A stretch of DNA of 6,663 nt. Source: Halovenus sp. GTDB lineage: Archaea; Halobacteriota; Halobacteria; Halobacteriales; Haloarculaceae. Location: positions 1 through 6,663 of the forward strand of contig JAQCNG010000188.1 in NCBI GenBank assembly GCA_028275145.1. Direction: 5' to 3'. The position numbers and the translations under genes are program-made. The first letter of the stretch is position 1, and each line of letters opens with the position of its first letter. The notes below the pieces were generated by a model. It did no database searches and had not been told where the DNA came from. It saw nothing but the letters and a program-made list of their open reading frames with translations. Shown one piece after another: positions 4,157 through 6,663 of this stretch.

Positions 4157-5779
4157 GTGCCATCAGAGGAGACCGCCCGCATCGTTGCAGCACTCGCAGA
4201 CCGTGGGTACAACGCCGACCGCGAGGCCGTCACGTTGCTCGCGCGTGCGTCCGACCGCGAGCACGCAATCGACCGCGCGGTCGAGACGGCACCCGACGAC
4301 ACGCTGGTTCTGTCTACCGAGCACGTCGAACGCGCCCTGGCGGACACCTCTCCGTCCGGCGGAGGCCCCGATGGTCCCGGGACCGGTCGCACCCCCGACG
4401 ACACGAGCGGCGACCGAAACGGCTCCGCGGCCGACGACAACCCCCTCGTTTCGACTGGAGATCGACAGCCACAATCGCAGGAAAACGAGCAATCGTCTCC
4501 AGTCGAAACGAGGGGGTCGGCGGGGGTCCAGGAGCACGGGACGCGAGGTGAGACGAGCGTGCGCGAGCAGGGGTCGACGGGGATGGAGGTCAGCGGCGAC
4601 ATCCAGAGCACGGGGACCGGCGAGTACGGGGATTTCGTCTCGGTGTTCAGAGACCGCTACGAGCGACTGGCGGATATGTTCGGGGGTCGAGTCACCCACC
4701 GGCCGGCCGGGGCGGTTGCCGACCTCTCGGACGGCAGCGAGACGGCGCTGGTCGGGATGGTTGCGGACGCGTACACGACCTCCGGCGGTCACTGGCGGTT
4801 CGTCCTCGAGGACACCAGCGGGACCTACCCGTGTCTGGTAATGAAAAACAGCGAGCACGCCGACCAGGCGCGCCGAACGCTCCACGACGAGGTCATCGCC
4901 GTGGAGGGCCGCATCTCGAAGGACGGTGGTGACGACGACGGCATTCTGTTTGTCGACGAGTTGCACGTTCCCGAGGTGCCACACACCCACTCGCCGTCGA
5001 CGGCCGACCGGTCGGTGCGTGCGGCGCTCGTCTCGGATATCCACGTCGGCAGCCAGGAGTTCGTGGCCGACGCCTGGACCCGCTTTGCTGACTGGCTCCA
5101 CACCGACGACGCCGCCGACATCGAGTACCTGCTCGTCGGCGGCGACATGGTCGAGGGGGTCGGGGTCTACCCCGGCCAGGACGACGAACTCGACATCGTC
5201 GACGTCTACGACCAGTACGAGCGGTTCAGCGAGCATCTAAAGAGCGTGCCCGGAGACATGGAGATTGTGATGATACCGGGCAACCACGACGCCGTCCGAC
5301 TCGCAGAGCCACAACCGGCGTTCGACGGGGAACTCCGGAGCATCATGTCGGCCCACGACGCCACCATCTCGGCGAACCCCTCGACGGTCACAATCGAGGG
5401 TGTGTCGGTGCTGATGTACCACGGGGTGTCGCTGGACGAACTCATCGCCGAACTGTCGAACGCGAGCTACGAGCGGCCGGCCGAGGCGATGACGTACCTG
5501 CTGGAGAAACGCCACCTCGCGCCGCAGTACGGCGGGCACGTCCGCATCGCGCCGGAGGAACGTGACCACCTGGTCATCGAGGAGGTGCCCGACGTCTTCC
5601 ACGCCGGTCACGTCCACAAGTTCGGCTACACCACCCACCGGGGGGTGCTGACTGTCAACTCGGGTTGCTGGCAGTCACAGACGGACTTCCAGGCCAGTGT
5701 CAACCTCGACCCCGACGTCGCGTATGCCCCGATTATCGACCTCCAGACGCTCGACCTGCAGTACGCGCAGTTCGTCTGA
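4157..5779 (+). CDS. polD1: DNA polymerase D small subunit DP1
   Basis: Small subunit of the archaeal D-family polymerase, with the fold of the calcineurin-like phosphoesterases, 3'-5' exonuclease activity in the family, and a dimer partner in DP2. It has 540 residues from the GTG at 4157, giving a start (M)PSEETARIV like relatives; an ATG at 4103 would add 18 atypical residues. A small helical N-terminal domain (1 to about 65, with RGYNADREAV) is followed by an acidic, low-complexity linker (about 70-155). An OB-fold region lies at about 177-275. The phosphoesterase domain follows, with metal-site motifs SDIHVG (Asp294, His296), GGDMVEG (Asp330), GNHD (376-378), YHG (His422) and HAGHVHK (His485, His487). 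All expected metal ligands appear present, so exonuclease activity is plausible. The DP2 gene is not in the window. The linker region contains a perfect ORB-type inverted repeat. The gene converges on the permease gene with a 26-bp gap. Confidence 0.95.
   Translation: MPSEETARIVAALADRGYNADREAVTLLARASDREHAIDRAVETAPDDTLVLSTEHVERALADTSPSGGGPDGPGTGRTPDDTSGDRNGSAADDNPLVSTGDRQPQSQENEQSSPVETRGSAGVQEHGTRGETSVREQGSTGMEVSGDIQSTGTGEYGDFVSVFRDRYERLADMFGGRVTHRPAGAVADLSDGSETALVGMVADAYTTSGGHWRFVLEDTSGTYPCLVMKNSEHADQARRTLHDEVIAVEGRISKDGGDDDGILFVDELHVPEVPHTHSPSTADRSVRAALVSDIHVGSQEFVADAWTRFADWLHTDDAADIEYLLVGGDMVEGVGVYPGQDDELDIVDVYDQYERFSEHLKSVPGDMEIVMIPGNHDAVRLAEPQPAFDGELRSIMSAHDATISANPSTVTIEGVSVLMYHGVSLDELIAELSNASYERPAEAMTYLLEKRHLAPQYGGHVRIAPEERDHLVIEEVPDVFHAGHVHKFGYTTHRGVLTVNSGCWQSQTDFQASVNLDPDVAYAPIIDLQTLDLQYAQFV
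4440..4517. repeat. Perfect 22-bp inverted pair of second-type ORBs inside the DP1 gene
   Basis: Arms at 4440-4461 and 4496-4517 are exact reverse complements with a 34-base spacer. The right arm carries CTCCAGTCGAAACGAGGGGG on the plus strand; the left arm is the same on the minus strand, so the G-runs point outward as at the main origin. The whole element is 78 bp, exactly 26 codons, and encodes residues 95-120 of the disordered linker (including NPLVSTGD and SSPVETRG). It may be an Orc1 binding cluster, an inserted palindromic element, or both. In mRNA it would form a long hairpin. Confidence 0.9.
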
Positions 5780-5805
5780 GCGGTCGAGCGGTCTCCGCCC
5801 GACAG

Positions 5806-6663
5806 TCAGTGTGTCGAGAGCTGTCCGGCCGAACGCCCCGAGACGGCCACGGTTGCGAGGTAGAGACAGACCCCGACGAGTATAATCGCACCCCCGGAGG
5901 GGAGACTCCAGATGATGGCGGTCCCGAGTCCCACGAGCACGGACACCTGCCCGAACAGCACCGAGAGGACGAGCACCTCGCGGAAACTCCCCGCCACCTG
6001 CGAGGCCGCCGCGCTGGGGATGACGAGCATCCCGGCGACGAGGATGACCCCGAGAATCTGCATCGCACCGACCACGACAACAGCGGTCATCACGATGAGC
6101 AGCGAGTTGTACCGCCTGACGTTCAGCCGCGCGACGCGGGCGGCCTGCTCGTCGAACGTGATAAAGAGGAACTGCTTGTAGTTGAGCACGACCAGCGCCA
6201 CAACGACCACAGTGAGCACGCCGATGAGCCGCGCACCCCCGGCGGTGACGATGGCGTGACTGCCGAACAGAAAGCCCCTGATGTCGATTGCGACGGGGAA
6301 GTTGCCCTCCCCCCAAGAGATGACCAGCGTCGCGAGCGCGAAGCTCCCGGCCAGCGTGATGGCGATGGGCACGTCGCCGTAGGCGTCGGTGTGGGCGGTC
6401 AGCCACTGGAGCCCCAGCGCCGCGAGCGCGCTCACCACCAGCGCGACGAGGACGAGTTGACCAGCACTGCCCGAGAGACCGAGCACCCCCGCGACGACGA
6501 CACCGATGGCGACCCCGGCAAAGGCGGTGTGGGCGAGTGTCTCCCCGATGAGCGCCATCTGCCGGTGGACCAGAAAGGCCCCCACCAGCGGCGCCATCAC
6601 GCCCACGAGCACCCCGGTCGCCACCGCCCGCAGTGTGGTCGACACCCAGAACACGTTCGTCCC
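5806..6663 (-). CDS. Zinc/manganese-type ABC transporter permease (ABC-3 family), 5' end cut by window
   Basis: Membrane permease of a metal ABC importer of the ZnuB/MntB type (ABC-3 family), which works with an ATPase and a substrate-binding lipoprotein not seen here. The frame is open to the right edge. A GTG at 6654 is possible, but the preceding codons (GTN, then VFWVSTTLRAV) look like ordinary family N-terminal sequence, so the true start probably lies outside. The visible part, about 285 residues, is very hydrophobic with roughly eight membrane segments. Family features are MALIGETLAHTAFAGVAIG near the N-terminus, a cytoplasmic loop FDEQAARVARLNVRRYN mid-protein, and LGVILVAGMLVIPSAAASQV near the C-terminus. 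Metal specificity (Zn, Mn or Fe) cannot be told from the permease alone. It converges on the DP1 gene; the 26-bp gap leaves little room for separate terminators. Confidence 0.93.
   Translation of the reverse strand, partial: GTNVFWVSTTLRAVATGVLVGVMAPLVGAFLVHRQMALIGETLAHTAFAGVAIGVVVAGVLGLSGSAGQLVLVALVVSALAALGLQWLTAHTDAYGDVPIAITLAGSFALATLVISWGEGNFPVAIDIRGFLFGSHAIVTAGGARLIGVLTVVVVALVVLNYKQFLFITFDEQAARVARLNVRRYNSLLIVMTAVVVVGAMQILGVILVAGMLVIPSAAASQVAGSFREVLVLSVLFGQVSVLVGLGTAIIWSLPSGGAIILVGVCLYLATVAVSGRSAGQLSTH

Noticed and set aside
4163..5236. 357-codon minus-strand frame opposite the DP1 gene
   Set aside because: It is a long shadow frame typical of G+C-rich DNA, with no recognisable domain, and it lies opposite conserved DP1 motifs.
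6401..6420. CACTGGAG resembling half an ORB in the permease gene
   Set aside because: The GAAAC half and the G-run are both missing, so only eight bases match.

Overview
The window looks like a haloarchaeal chromosome (class Halobacteria). It has high G+C, very acidic proteins (many Asp and Glu, few Lys), archaeal-type replication proteins, and origin recognition boxes (ORBs) that carry long G-runs. It appears to contain an oriC1-type replication origin with its initiator gene and origin-proximal neighbours. An orc1/sec11/DP1 order beside the main origin agrees with what I remember of Haloferax-type genomes; I could not check this here.

Positions 1-1149 hold no convincing gene and read as the origin. 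Two perfect 29-bp ORBs in inverted orientation (311-339 and 592-620) flank an AT-rich stretch (about 414-560, 37% G+C by hand count over 421-560) that is the likely unwinding element. Each ORB is bracketed by inverted copies of an 11-base G-string (GGGTGGGGGGG; four perfect copies). The AT-rich stretch holds six of the eight CTAG sites in the whole window. Outside the core lie degenerate GGGAGGAGTC-like repeats on the left. On the right are a 28-bp tandem repeat, three hairpin-forming inverted repeats, and a second type of ORB that ends just before the orc1 start codon.

Positions 1150-2697 (+) encode the Orc1/Cdc6 initiator. A convergent flavin reductase-like gene follows (2744-3226, -). Then comes a type I signal peptidase of the archaeal Sec11 kind (3378-4073, -), whose last 34 bases, stop codon included, are duplicated in tandem just downstream. 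Divergent from it is the gene for the small subunit (DP1) of DNA polymerase D (4157-5779, +). Its N-terminal linker carries a perfect 22-bp inverted pair of the second ORB type. A zinc/manganese ABC-transporter permease (5806 to the right edge, -) converges on it and is cut at its 5' end by the window.

Orc1 would bind the origin ORBs and load the replicative helicase, and DP1 is part of a polymerase that acts at the forks started there. The signal peptidase, flavin reductase and metal permease have no evident mechanistic link to replication. No wholly new system is evident. The points most worth following are the bracketed ORB design, the CTAG cluster, and the ORB-type sites inside orc1 and DP1 coding sequence.
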